Shown one piece after another: positions 19,333 to 28,672 of a stretch of 43,714 nucleotides of DNA (the first letter of the stretch is position 1; each line of letters begins with the position of its first letter). The notes under the pieces were generated by a model. The model was not told where the DNA came from. It saw nothing but the letters and a program-made list of their open reading frames with translations, and searched no databases. Source of the stretch: Fidelibacterota bacterium. Lineage in GTDB: Bacteria; Fidelibacterota; UBA8477; JABMPR01. The translations under genes and the position numbers were made by a program. Location of the stretch: NCBI GenBank assembly GCA_016845065.1, contig JAERTG010000129.1, forward strand, positions 1 through 43,714. Direction: 5' to 3'.

Positions 19333-19734
19333 AACCGGTACCCAGACTGCAACATTTGCCATCTTAAACACGCCAGCCCATGCTCTAAAAGAGTCTATTT
19401 ACCTAATGAAAAACGATGAAAGGTGAGGGTATCCCAATGGAATGACACTTAGCCAATCCCCGGTCCTGCTGAAGCATGTACCAAGACCATCAATACAACT
19501 CGATTTATGGGGTATTTTGCGTCACGCTTACCCTCCGAACAGGTATTGCATTCAGGCTGCTTTTGATCCTGATCGTTCCTACCCGGTTTCACCCTTGCTC
19601 CGTGGGTTGTGTGTGGGTAAATTCATTCTGTCATAATTTGGATTTTATTGGCAACATGTTCTGATCCATGTGATTTCAACACCAATGCACAAAATGGTTC
19701 CCGTTAGAGTAATAATTTATAAGAAGGTCATTTC
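19333..19734. other. Intergenic region without a recognisable gene
   Basis: 402 bases. Open frames are short, lack ribosome-binding sites and are not similar to anything I know; one translates to a hydrophobic stretch (RTGIAFRLLLILIVPT) that could be a remnant of a signal peptide or TM helix. AAGAAGG near 19720 is the ribosome-binding site of the next kinase. Confidence 0.5.
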
Positions 19735-21693
19735 GTGAATTTATCTTCAAAAACTGGAAAAGCTCTAATCATAAGCATTCTACTAGAGATCGCAGGCTTA
19801 GTTATTCTTGTTTTTCTTTTAGCCCAATTTTTGAGAATGCAACATACTGGACAGCAACAATTAATTACTGCGAACAAACTTAGATACAAATCCTATCTGT
19901 TAGCTGATCAGCTTCGACAAAGCTCAGATGATTTAACAAGAATGGTTAGATCTTATGCTGCCTCTGGAGATGAGAAATTCGAAGATTATTTCTGGAATAT
20001 TCTGGATATTAGAGATGGTAAAATTCCTAGACCCATCAATTACGAACGAGTTTACTGGGATTTTATGGCAGTGAGCAACCCTGAGCCTCCCTTTAAAAAT
20101 GGGAGGGCAATATCTCTCCGTAAGCTAATGAGTGAAGCGGGATTCACTGAGAGTGAATTTCAAGTGCTCTCTGATGCTCAACTAAAATCCGATGAGTTGG
20201 TTTCATTGGAAAGAATAGCAATGCACGCAATGAAGGGAGAGTTCCTGGATAAAGCTGGCAATTTTTCTATTCTTGGTAGTCCCGATCCTCGAAAAGCTTT
20301 AGATGTCTTATATGGAGAGGAATATCACGAGGCCAAAAAAAGTATCATGGCTCAGATAAATAAATTTCTTGAGTCTATTGACAATAGAACTTCTCAAAAT
20401 GTCTTTTTAGCCGAATCCCAAGTCAAATTTTATAGTTCAGCTCTCACCATTGTTTGGGCAGCCCTAATTTTGATAGGTCTTATTCTTTTTTTGACGACCT
20501 CCACACATCAAAAATCATTATCTAGAAAATTGAAAAAGCTTGTAGAAAACCTCTCCCACGAGCTGGAAGAACTAAAGCAAGCTGAGAATAAAATTAGCAA
20601 ATTATCTGCAGCAGTTGAGCAAAGCCCCGTTTCAATTGTGATAACCGATGTGACTGGAAACATTGAATATGTAAATTCAAAGTTTATCTCTTTGACAGAG
20701 TATACTTTTGAAGAGGCAGTTGGGCAAAATCCACGTATTCTTAAATCTGACGATCAGCCCGAGGATTATTATGAAAATCTATGGTCAACCATTACCTCAG
20801 GGAAAACATGGGACGGAGAATTTTATAATAAGAAGAAAAATGGAGAACCATATTGGGAATCAGCCAAAATATCACCGCTTACTAATGACAATGGTGAAAT
20901 CACCCACTTTATTGCGATAAAAGAAGATATTACTGAACGCAAGGCTTTGGAGAATCAACTCCGCCAATCCCAAAAACTTGAAACCGTTGGGACTATGGTG
21001 GGAGGCATCTCACATGAACTAAATAATATTCTACAAAGTATGTTTCTTTATGGTGGTTTGGTACAAGATCAACTCCCCGATAATGAAGAATTACGGGCAA
21101 ACTTTCAACATATACTTGAGCATGGGGAAAGAGCTAGAGATATTGTAAAACAAATCTTGACTTTTAGTAGAAAGGCCAAGATTGATATGAAACCGCAGAT
21201 TATACATGAACATATCATGGAATCTATTTCTTTGGGAAAGGTATCACTGCCTTCGAGTATAGACTTTGTACAAGATATCAATAGTGAATGTGGGATGGTA
21301 CTATGTGATAAGACACAGATTCATCAGATCGTGATGAATCTGTGTAACAATGCTCAACACGCTATGGCGGAAAAAGGCGGTGTTTTATCGCTTAGCCTGC
21401 ATCAGGTTAAAGCATCCCTAAGTAGTGGAGATCCAGCGACTGATGTTCTAGAGCTCACAATTAGTGATACTGGCCATGGCATAGATCCACCTGATCTAGA
21501 AAGAATATTTGACCCCTTCTTTACCACCAAGCAATTAGGGCAGGGTACTGGACTTGGTCTATCAGTTATACATGGTATCGTGGAAATGATGGGTGGTCAC
21601 ATAAGCGTGACCAGTGAGGTTGCAAAGGGCACAACTTTCAAAATTCTATTTCCGGTGGTGGATGATATTGAGGATTTCCACACTACTTCCTGA
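19735..21693 (+). CDS. Membrane sensor histidine kinase (periplasmic helical sensor, PAS, kinase)
   Basis: A 652-residue inner-membrane kinase. The start is GTG at 19735 with GAAGG seven bases upstream. TM1 is about 10-31, a mostly helical periplasmic domain about 35-235 (ADQLRQSSDDLTRMVRSYAA...RDGKIPRP.NYERVYWDFM), TM2 about 236-256, a coiled coil, PAS about 288-400 (SAAVEQSPVSIVITD...IAIKEDITERK), then the kinase core with H428 ([18 protein letters not shown]), N-box [20 protein letters not shown] and [19 protein letters not shown]. The protein stops at FHTTS, precisely where its close paralogue at 28.7-31.2 kb continues into a receiver, so a receiver seems to have been lost. The periplasmic motif recurs in many environmental sensor proteins of unknown ligand. 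Confidence 0.94.
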   Translation: MNLSSKTGKALIISILLEIAGLVILVFLLAQFLRMQHTGQQQLITANKLRYKSYLLADQLRQSSDDLTRMVRSYAASGDEKFEDYFWNILDIRDGKIPRPINYERVYWDFMAVSNPEPPFKNGRAISLRKLMSEAGFTESEFQVLSDAQLKSDELVSLERIAMHAMKGEFLDKAGNFSILGSPDPRKALDVLYGEEYHEAKKSIMAQINKFLESIDNRTSQNVFLAESQVKFYSSALTIVWAALILIGLILFLTTSTHQKSLSRKLKKLVENLSHELEELKQAENKISKLSAAVEQSPVSIVITDVTGNIEYVNSKFISLTEYTFEEAVGQNPRILKSDDQPEDYYENLWSTITSGKTWDGEFYNKKKNGEPYWESAKISPLTNDNGEITHFIAIKEDITERKALENQLRQSQKLETVGTMVGGISHELNNILQSMFLYGGLVQDQLPDNEELRANFQHILEHGERARDIVKQILTFSRKAKIDMKPQIIHEHIMESISLGKVSLPSSIDFVQDINSECGMVLCDKTQIHQIVMNLCNNAQHAMAEKGGVLSLSLHQVKASLSSGDPATDVLELTISDTGHGIDPPDLERIFDPFFTTKQLGQGTGLGLSVIHGIVEMMGGHISVTSEVAKGTTFKILFPVVDDIEDFHTTS

Positions 21694-22030
21694 ACTGTTA
21701 CCACAAAATGAGCTGGGGTATGACAATATTTGAATTACTGCGTTTGGCAGAAACCCTGAACGTCAGGTGAGTTGATTAAATAGATAAGCGAACTAGACAA
21801 TAAGTAGGGATTGAGCCAAGCATTAACCTACAATCTCAACAGGCAACATTTTGGTAACGACCACCCAGCTCAACTTTACCCTCTATTTTTTTAGTGTGAA
21901 CAAGCCAAATCAGAGCTAGTGAATAGATCAAGTCCTGCAGGGAATCACAGTACCATATTTAATGTGGAGGCTGAAATTCTGGTGTTTAGGGGATATTCGA
22001 TGAAGCAGAAGAATTTGCTTTAAAAAGTCG
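21694..22030. other. Intergenic region between convergent genes
   Basis: 337 bases between the 19.7-kb kinase (plus) and the kinase pseudogene (minus). No coding frame is supported. I looked for the receiver domain missing from the upstream kinase and could not find a convincing remnant. No clear intrinsic terminator. Confidence 0.5.
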
Positions 22031-23971
22031 CTACTTGGGATTCAATTCTAAGCCGCATTGACTGATGGCTACAAACAGAGTTTTCTGGTCAAAAGGTTTC
22101 AGAATATATCCCTGGGCCTTATTTTGCAGGGCGGTTATTACATTATCCTCATCACCTAAGGTTGTCACCATGATCAGTATATTTCTGATGACAATTTCTA
22201 CCATTGAACTATCTACACTAATCTTCAATTCATCGGCAAAATTGGTGTGTATTTCAATCTCCTTCAACTCAGCCTGATCGCGACTAATTGTCAGCGCACT
22301 CGAGCACACTTCCGAAAGCCTAATATGCTTGAATGCTGGCTCAATTAGACCCATTTACAGCCTTGACCAGGTAAGTAGGTTTTCCAAGAGGGCATAAACC
22401 TTCTTACTCGTTTTCTCCAGATTAAAAAAAGTCTCCCGCAAATCTTCCAGACTGAATTCTGAGAACTCTTGGTTTATCAACTCGAGATATTGCATCTGGG
22501 TCCCAATGGGACCTCTGAGATCATGGGCGATGATAGAAAAGAATCGGTCCTTGGTCTGATTTAACTTTTCCAATTCCAGCTCTTTCCTCTGTTTATGATC
22601 AATTTCTACGACTAATTGCTCATTAACTGTATGCAACTCACTCGTCCTTAGGGAAACCGTTTCTTCCAATTTTAGCTGATGTTTCAACAAGTCCTGTTCT
22701 GCAGTTATTCTTAATCCAATCTCTTGCTTCAATTCTACTTCACGGACTGCGAGAGATGAAAAAGCGTTGGCATACTGTCTTGCCACCAGAAAAGCCTGTC
22801 CAACAAGGAACAATACAATCATATATGGGGCAATAAAACCAGATGAGATGACCCCCAGGGTAAACAGTGTGTCATTCAGAACCGCGATTGCCAATACTAG
22901 AGCACCAAGAAAGATAATTTGTCCCTCTTTTTCTCCCGCAAGAGCAGCCCGGGCAACGGCACTAAAGAGAACAATTGACAGTGGAATCAGCCAATAGATG
23001 TAAAATGTTGTAAGGTGAGAAATTAGGTGTGTATCTGGAATTAATAAAACCAGCATGAAGAAGATTGTAATCGTAGTCAGAATTTTCTGAGCAAATCTGA
23101 ATAAGTATGCGTCAAATTGTCGCATAAAATATAGTGATGTCGTATATATCACCAGGTAAAGACTTAAGTATTCCATCCTTATCTGAAAACTCCAGGGAAT
23201 GTATTCAATAAATTCAAAAATCACAAAATTGGTGGAAAAGAGTGTCCTTAATATCCAGGAAAGATATACAGTTGTAAGAAGCATGGCAGTGCGATCATGT
23301 CTCCTGAGAATAGAGATGGCTAGATGGTACAGTGCCAGAGCCAGGTAGATACCCAAAAACATAATGTCACGGCGCGTAGTCCTGTCAAATATGGATTGTA
23401 TTGTGCCGATAGAACCTATTTTTATGGGTCGCCCCAAACCACCATTCCGAAATTCATAATTGGAAACATGAATCAGAATGTTAACTGTATCCGTAGGAGA
23501 GCTAAACTCGATGATAGAGGGTTTCCAGCAAGCACGGTTAAGCGATTTGGAAGTATCGGGATGACCCACCTCTCCTACAAGATTGCCGTTTACGTAATAT
23601 CTACTTGCGGTGTTATTCTCTCTGACCATGAAAGCAAGTTTCTGATTGATATCATTCGGATGAATCAGGATTATAGCCTGGTAGGTAGCATGCCCAATGG
23701 CTTCAATATTATCTATGATTGATTCGTCTTGATCCTAATATTGTGACTGAATAAAACCATCGGAAACAAGCTGAATTTTCTGATTTGGGTCCAGGTGATG
23801 GTTCCAATAGAAATTCCACCCACCCGTCAACTCATAGACATTTTCATTTGATATGGGATCCTCCCTGAAATCAAACACTGCATGATTCACAGGGCTATCT
23901 CCTAACGCAGAGACAACCAAAACGATTACAAGTATTAGCATATTCAAGATTTTATACAAATAATTCTCCAT
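22031..23971 (-). pseudogene. 7TMR-DISM hybrid kinase, inactivated by two stops and a deletion
   Basis: One continuous minus-strand frame from ATG 23971 to 22031 reads as a 7TMR-DISM sensor kinase but is cut by TAG at 23735-23737 and TAA at 22355-22357. Before the first stop: signal peptide and VFDFREDPISN...LTGGWNFYWNH, the start of the extracellular 7TMR-DISMED2 domain. After it the same domain continues (GHATYQAIILIHPND...RYYVNGNLVGEVGHPDT), then seven TM helices, a coiled coil and HisKA (FFSIIAHDLRGPIG). The second stop falls between WSRL and MGLIEP, where related kinases usually have Gln (CAA to TAA). The HATPase then reaches only its N-box start (IVIRNIL) and jumps directly into the last third of a receiver (IMVTTLGDEDN...GYILKPF). 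The ATP-binding boxes and receiver Asp are missing, so it cannot be an active kinase. Confidence 0.88.
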
Positions 23972-24694
23972 AATTTCACTAGTTGCATACCTAATAATGA
24001 TCGATTAGGATTGGCATTCTTTAGTGAATTAAAAATATTCTTTATCCGTCCTGTTCAACATTTTCACCTCCAGCATGGTTGGTAACTATTTGGATGATGA
24101 GCCCGAAGTCAGTTATAGAAAAGCCTGGAGATGAATAATATAGGGTCCTGATCTCAAAACGTAGAGACTTTTACGATAGCAACTCTAATGTTAAACTACA
24201 ATAGAAATATAGACACCTTCTGGTTCTGATCCATTCCCCCATTCTCTTATTAGCCTACTCATATGAGCTGCAATTTCCTTTTTCGGTAGACTGGTCGGTG
24301 GTTCAGACGAACCCTACCACAACTTAGCAGATTAGCATGGGATAAGGTAAGGCAAGCACTTCGACGTACTCAGTGCTGGCGTAACAGAAGCCAATTCTGT
24401 TTTGATTTCACATCCTGGACACAAAGGGGCACCGATAATCTGATTCTCAGTTAATTGTCACCACATAAAGATTGAGCCTGCCTCAAGACCGTGGCTTAGA
24501 TAATGACAGCCCTGAGTCGTGTTCTGAGTCATCCTGATGCCAAATTGGTGCGGAGGGGGGTTAGCAGCATAAAAAGCCTCAGTTCGGGAAGTCGGATTCC
24601 TTTTTACACTTTCCGGATTTTATCTTCTGCTCAATATTGCTTGCAAGTGGCTCTTCGTCTATTGGTTACTTTATTTTTATTGACTCGAACAGAT
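23972..24694. other. Intergenic region with decayed sequence
   Basis: 723 bases with no intact gene. It contains the second copy of the coding-like relic shared with 12.52 kb (24246-24295). Around that block the minus strand is open for about 35 codons (PTSLPKKEIAAHM... to GVYIS) before stops intervene. The rest shows no recognisable features. Confidence 0.55.
24246..24295 (-). repeat. Coding-like relic repeated at 12521-12570, copy 2
   Basis: The better-preserved copy: on the minus strand it reads TSLPKKEIAAHMSRLIRE and continues WGNGSEPEGVYIS without a stop. Codon-level conservation between the copies suggests descent from one ORF. It distantly recalls the linker before the catalytic domain of tyrosine integrases, but I would not assign it. 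Confidence 0.55.
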
Positions 24695-25084
24695 TTATCC
24701 AGACTTAAGTACATTCTTAACGACCTCAAGTAGCTCTTCATTTGTTATTGGTTTTTGAATAGCCTCAAAAGCCCCAAAACTTTTCGCAAGTTTCAAGTAT
24801 CCCATTTTGCTGGTTTTTCCGCCACCAGAAATAGCAATAATTCTTACCCCTTTATCAAAAACTCTCAGCTGCATGATCAATGACAAGCCATCTACTCCGG
24901 GCATTAGAATATCAGTAATTACTAAATCATAAGGACAACTTTCATATAGATTCCTGGCAATCAAGCCACTTGGAGCAACATCAACTTCATACCCATGATT
25001 AGTTAACAGCCTAGAGTACCCAATCCTCAGCTCCTCGTTGTCATCTACGACTAGGATTCTGAATGATTTGTCTCTAAGTCCCAT
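24695..25084 (-). CDS. Stand-alone CheY-like response regulator
   Basis: Single receiver domain of 129 residues with D14/D15 (VVDDNEELR), phospho-acceptor D58 (LVITDILMPGVDG), Ser in AISGGGK and Lys in IQKPI. The long GGGKTSKMGYLKLAKSFGA loop after strand 4 is typical of a receiver subfamily often paired with NtrB-like hybrid kinases. No output domain. AAGGAAC is upstream of the ATG at rather long spacing. It stands alone between large spacers, so the partner is unknown; any of the four NtrB-like kinases nearby is a candidate. Its short gap (150 bases) from the large lipoprotein gene, on the same strand and downstream of it, could mean co-transcription. Confidence 0.92.
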   Translation of the reverse strand: MGLRDKSFRILVVDDNEELRIGYSRLLTNHGYEVDVAPSGLIARNLYESCPYDLVITDILMPGVDGLSLIMQLRVFDKGVRIIAISGGGKTSKMGYLKLAKSFGAFEAIQKPITNEELLEVVKNVLKSG

Positions 25085-25234
25085 ATTTGCCCAGTTCCTT
25101 TAGTAATTACGAAAAGATTTATTCGGAGCTCATCCTCCGAATCCTTTCAATCTGCCTCGTCTTGAAAAAAAACATCTTACACCCAGTCCTATATGTGCTG
25201 CTCCACTACGTTTAATATTGTGCACCGGTTCCAA

Positions 25235-28000
25235 TCAATCGATGGCAATAAGATCAACATTGACTGTATTGTTACCAGGACTTAGTACCAACCACTGGAC
25301 ATCATTTAAATAGCCTGTTCGTGATACGCGTAGAGAATCCTCAGTCCCTGCCACTACAGGATCAAATTCATAATAGCCATTGGCAGTAGTCATGAGTGTA
25401 TCAATATTAATAATAATCTGGACTGAATCCAAGAGGGCTTCGGTGAGTGAATCCCTTATGTGACCCATGAGAATTGCAGGATCAGCAACCAAAGCAATAT
25501 CCCAAACGTTTTCACCAGCATCCAATTCAATCCAATCTGAATAGGCCTCGTAATTGGCTTTTGAAACCTTGAGAACCAGGTTTTCCTCAATTCCTGCCCC
25601 TTCAATTTCATAATACCCTGTTATATCTGTTCTAACAGTGTCAGCCCCCAGAATTACTTGAGCCGAATCCAGCGCGGTAGCTGTGATAGAGTCTGTGATG
25701 TATCCCTTCAGACTTCCAATGTTTGAATCCATTACAATGTCAGCGGTATTCTCGCCTGCACCCAAAACGATCCAATCGGAATAGTTGTAATAGTCAGGCA
25801 GAATTGCTTTCAGCGCCAGACTCTCACCAACCGGGGCATCACCGAATTCGTAATAGCCGTTTGCATCAGTATAGGTTGTATCGCCATCAAGGATAACCCG
25901 GACTAATTCAAGGGAGATCATATCAGTCGCATCAGTCACATATCCAATCAATGATCCATTGTCTGCTGCCAGCGTAAAATTCGCAGCATTCTCACCGACG
26001 TGAACATCAATGAGCTGGGTCTGAGCTACATACCCATCAGCATCTACATTTACCTGAATCGATCCGACATCTTGATTTTCAAAAGAGTATAATCCATTCA
26101 CATCTGTAGTATCGATCCTGCCATCAGCTCTCACAAGCACACCTTCAATGGGCGCATTGTCAGTAGCATCCACGATCAATCCGACAATATCACCCACACT
26201 GGGGAGTAAGGAGATATCATGAATATTATCTCCATAATTCACCATAATTGCTTCCTCGGAACTAATAAAATACTCTGATGTGCAGCTTATGTGCACAAGA
26301 CCTCTATTAACTGATAATAATTCGAAAAATCCATTTTCATCCGTTACATCACTCATGTCGTCAATGCTGACTTCAGCCCCTTCAACCACTTCTCCCGTTG
26401 ATGAATTTCTGACAATACCAAGGACACTGCCTGTCGTTGGAATCATCATGATATTCTTGACATTATTGCCTGCAATCACTTCCTGAATAAAGGAATAATC
26501 TTGATAATTTTCAGCATTCACCGTTAGAAAATGCTGACCGAGAGGAATGTCCTCAAATGCAAAAGATCCATCAATTTCACTCAGGGTTGATTCATTCCCC
26601 AATTGGATTAATTGTCCCACCAGAGAAACAGCGGCTACAGAGTCGCGGACAAAACCGGTTACATCCCCAATGTTTGGATCCAGATTGATATCTAGAGCAT
26701 TGGCACCCTCATCTATATCTAGTAAGTCTGTATAGGTATCATAGCCTTCAACTGTACAGGTGATCAGGGTCGATCCTGTTTGCAATCCTGTCGCTTCATA
26801 GGAACCTGTCACACTTGTGGTAAAGGTATTTTGGCCTATCTGAACGGCTACATTTCCCAGCACTGACCCATCCAGTGAGCTGCGAACCCACCCTGTAAGT
26901 GAGCCTGGATTATCGTCTAATTCCAGATCCAGATTATTTGCACCACCAACAATTTCAAGAACGGAATAGGTTGTGATATATCCCTGAAGAGAGGCAGAAA
27001 CTGAAGCGCTACTGGTGATAGGGATGCCCGTAATTTCATAAAACCCTGCAACGTTTGTAATTCCCTCATATCGGTTGATAGTTACCACAACACCTTCCAA
27101 TGAGCTTTCATCCACCATTGAAGTTACGCGGCCGGAGACAGTAGCGATATTTGGTTCGAGCGCAATATCGTTGGAATTATACCCAGCAGTAACGTTGATC
27201 AAAGTTGAGTGGATGCTGTAGCCATTCAAAGAGGCACGAACCGGTACATTCTCGCTGTTTGGGATATTTAGTAACTCATAGTATCCCTCACTCTGAGTGG
27301 TATCTGTGATATCTCCTGTTTGTACCACAACTCCTGCTAGCTTCAATCCACTTGAAGCATCTGAGACATAACCGGCTACCTTACCTAACTCAGTGAGCAA
27401 GGTCATCTGAATATCCAGAATGTTCTCACCCACTTCAACATCCGTGAAGCTGGCATGCGTTAAATAATTTGCGGCTGTAGCGCTTATGGGTATGTTGTTT
27501 CCTGCCACCACGTCTGTGAAACTGAAATAACCATCGGATCCAGTTGTGAGTGCGGCTCCATTAATATTCACAACCACACCGGATAGGGGATATTCTGTCG
27601 AGATATCTTTTACGTGACCTGCAACGACACCGACACCCGATTCCAGAAAGAAACTGAGAGCTTTGGTAACTGAGGTTTCCTGATCAGTTACCTGGAGGTA
27701 GATAATAACCGAATCAGATTCTGAAGGCGATTGCCACTGAATGGGATTGGCCCCCAGGCTATCGAGAAAAGCTCCTCCACTAGCCATCCATCTATAGCGA
27801 AGATCATCATTGTCTAGATCTTCAGCGATTCCACTCATCAATACAATTTGTCCAGCTTTCGGTTGAGATGGATGAATAATCAATTCAGAAATTTCAGGTG
27901 CATTATTAGGAGGTACTTCTTGACATCCCCAAAAAAATGATAGTGCTAGCAAGATGGGAATATATTTCCTGCCCTGATTGATTTTTTTCCAGTTATCCAT
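25235..28000 (-). CDS. Surface lipoprotein with ten tandem carboxypeptidase-regulatory-like domains
   Basis: A 921-residue predicted lipoprotein. I chose the ATG at 28000, ten codons inside the longest frame: AAAGGG precedes it and it starts the signal peptide, which ends in SFFWGC (lipid Cys at residue 26). Residues about 30-130 form a PKD/cadherin-like domain (EDLDNDDLRYRWMASGG). Then come ten tandem repeats of about 75 residues, each starting like GxVxGYVxDxxxxxxLxxVxV and continuing with a 'T.....GYYEF..V..G' turn and a 'GEN..DI.L' end: the CarboxypepD_reg/transthyretin-like beta-sandwich. No peptidase or other catalytic domain and no sorting domain follow; it ends NVDLIAID. Probably a long rod on the outer surface for adhesion or glycan binding. 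Confidence 0.88.
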   Translation of the reverse strand: MDNWKKINQGRKYIPILLALSFFWGCQEVPPNNAPEISELIIHPSQPKAGQIVLMSGIAEDLDNDDLRYRWMASGGAFLDSLGANPIQWQSPSESDSVIIYLQVTDQETSVTKALSFFLESGVGVVAGHVKDISTEYPLSGVVVNINGAALTTGSDGYFSFTDVVAGNNIPISATAANYLTHASFTDVEVGENILDIQMTLLTELGKVAGYVSDASSGLKLAGVVVQTGDITDTTQSEGYYELLNIPNSENVPVRASLNGYSIHSTLINVTAGYNSNDIALEPNIATVSGRVTSMVDESSLEGVVVTINRYEGITNVAGFYEITGIPITSSASVSASLQGYITTYSVLEIVGGANNLDLELDDNPGSLTGWVRSSLDGSVLGNVAVQIGQNTFTTSVTGSYEATGLQTGSTLITCTVEGYDTYTDLLDIDEGANALDINLDPNIGDVTGFVRDSVAAVSLVGQLIQLGNESTLSEIDGSFAFEDIPLGQHFLTVNAENYQDYSFIQEVIAGNNVKNIMMIPTTGSVLGIVRNSSTGEVVEGAEVSIDDMSDVTDENGFFELLSVNRGLVHISCTSEYFISSEEAIMVNYGDNIHDISLLPSVGDIVGLIVDATDNAPIEGVLVRADGRIDTTDVNGLYSFENQDVGSIQVNVDADGYVAQTQLIDVHVGENAANFTLAADNGSLIGYVTDATDMISLELVRVILDGDTTYTDANGYYEFGDAPVGESLALKAILPDYYNYSDWIVLGAGENTADIVMDSNIGSLKGYITDSITATALDSAQVILGADTVRTDITGYYEIEGAGIEENLVLKVSKANYEAYSDWIELDAGENVWDIALVADPAILMGHIRDSLTEALLDSVQIIINIDTLMTTANGYYEFDPVVAGTEDSLRVSRTGYLNDVQWLVLSPGNNTVNVDLIAID

Positions 28001-28084
28001 TTGTATTAACCCTTTTTTATCTCCACTCATTGCATGGCTTTTCCCATGGGTGGGTTCGTGAGAATGAAGCTATTTCAAGTCTTT

Positions 28085-28130
28085 CCAGACATTCTGCATG
28101 TTTGTAGACCTCAATACTGTGAATGTCTGG
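28085..28130. promoter_or_regulatory. Perfect 10-bp inverted repeat upstream of the large lipoprotein
   Basis: CCAGACATTC and GAATGTCTGG separated by 26 bases, 85-130 bases upstream of the lipoprotein start. The right arm also makes a second dyad with what follows (TGTCTG GCATA CAGACA). Candidate operator or looping site; regulator unknown. Confidence 0.45.
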
Positions 28131-28259
28131 CATACAGACACCCCTATACATGTCTCAAACACTGTACCACCTCATAGTGCGAGCAGGTGATTCTGCTAAT
28201 AAACGCATTTGTTTTATGCCCTTTTCTGGTCATTTATTTATAGAGAATAATACACAACT

Positions 28260-28285
28260 GCGGTTCAAATCTGCCCCCTGTTACA
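28260..28285 (+). repeat. tRNA-Met 3'-end fragment
   Basis: GCGGTTCAAATCTGCCCCCT followed by GTTACA matches the T-arm, acceptor 3' side and first downstream bases of the intact tRNA-Met at 31823-31896 at 24 of 26 positions. There is no 5' tRNA half. It is in the opposite orientation to the intact gene. tRNA 3'-end copies are the usual scars of site-specific integration. Confidence 0.7.
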
Positions 28286-28405
28286 CCACTTAGGCCCTTG
28301 ATACCAACAGTATCGGGGACTTTCGACTTTAGGCACAATAATGCCATAGCCATGCCTGCAAACTCTTGCCAAATAATAGGCAGTGATGAAAGCTACGAGG
28401 TTACA
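28267..28405 (+). repeat. Diverged dispersed repeat, copy 2
   Basis: Plus-strand counterpart of 8164-8300 (minus). It overlaps the tRNA-Met fragment at its start, then carries the hairpin CCCTTGATAC CAACA GTATCGGGG followed by ACTTT, and ends TGAAAGCTACGAGGTTACA. Substitutions within the stem relative to copy 1 largely keep base pairing. Confidence 0.65.
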
Positions 28406-28672
28406 AAAGGCGGATACATACAATATCCAGAGGCTATATATTTTTTTGGGGAATCGGCTACCAAAGTGCAGGCTCTTACTAATTAATGATCTATCATGAG
28501 TAACAAATACCAATCACCTAACAGAGCTTGATATCCGACTTTCATGGTGACGATTCTAGTACAGTGGGGTGACGCGGGGATTATCAATAGTACACAAACC
28601 AGATGGCTTAGCGGGTTATAGTTGCTTAAATGTTGCTGGTTAGGTAATTGGAGTTGCTCTCAGGAGCAATAA

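Larger units (their letters stand above)
28001..28672. other. Intergenic region with inverted repeats and a tRNA 3'-end fragment
   Basis: 672 bases without a gene. It holds a perfect 10-bp inverted repeat just upstream of the lipoprotein gene (28085-28130), a tRNA-Met-like 3' end (28260-28285) and the second copy of the dispersed repeat (28267-28405). A small hairpin, TTGCTC(N4)GAGCAA, is at 28654-28669, directly after the stop of the 28.7-kb kinase; it has no U-run. Confidence 0.6.

Noticed and set aside
19442..19664. Two short overlapping plus-strand ORFs ahead of the 19.7-kb kinase
   Set aside because: No ribosome-binding site and no coding character; only a short hydrophobic stretch.
22031..23971. 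Recoding of TAG/TAA as glutamine to rescue the interrupted kinase
   Set aside because: All other genes end cleanly at normal stops, and the catalytic domain is deleted as well, so inactivation is simpler.
28265..28513. 82-codon minus-strand ORF antisense to the tRNA fragment and repeat
   Set aside because: Overlaps the tRNA-like fragment and conserved hairpin, has no ribosome-binding site and no homologue I recognise.
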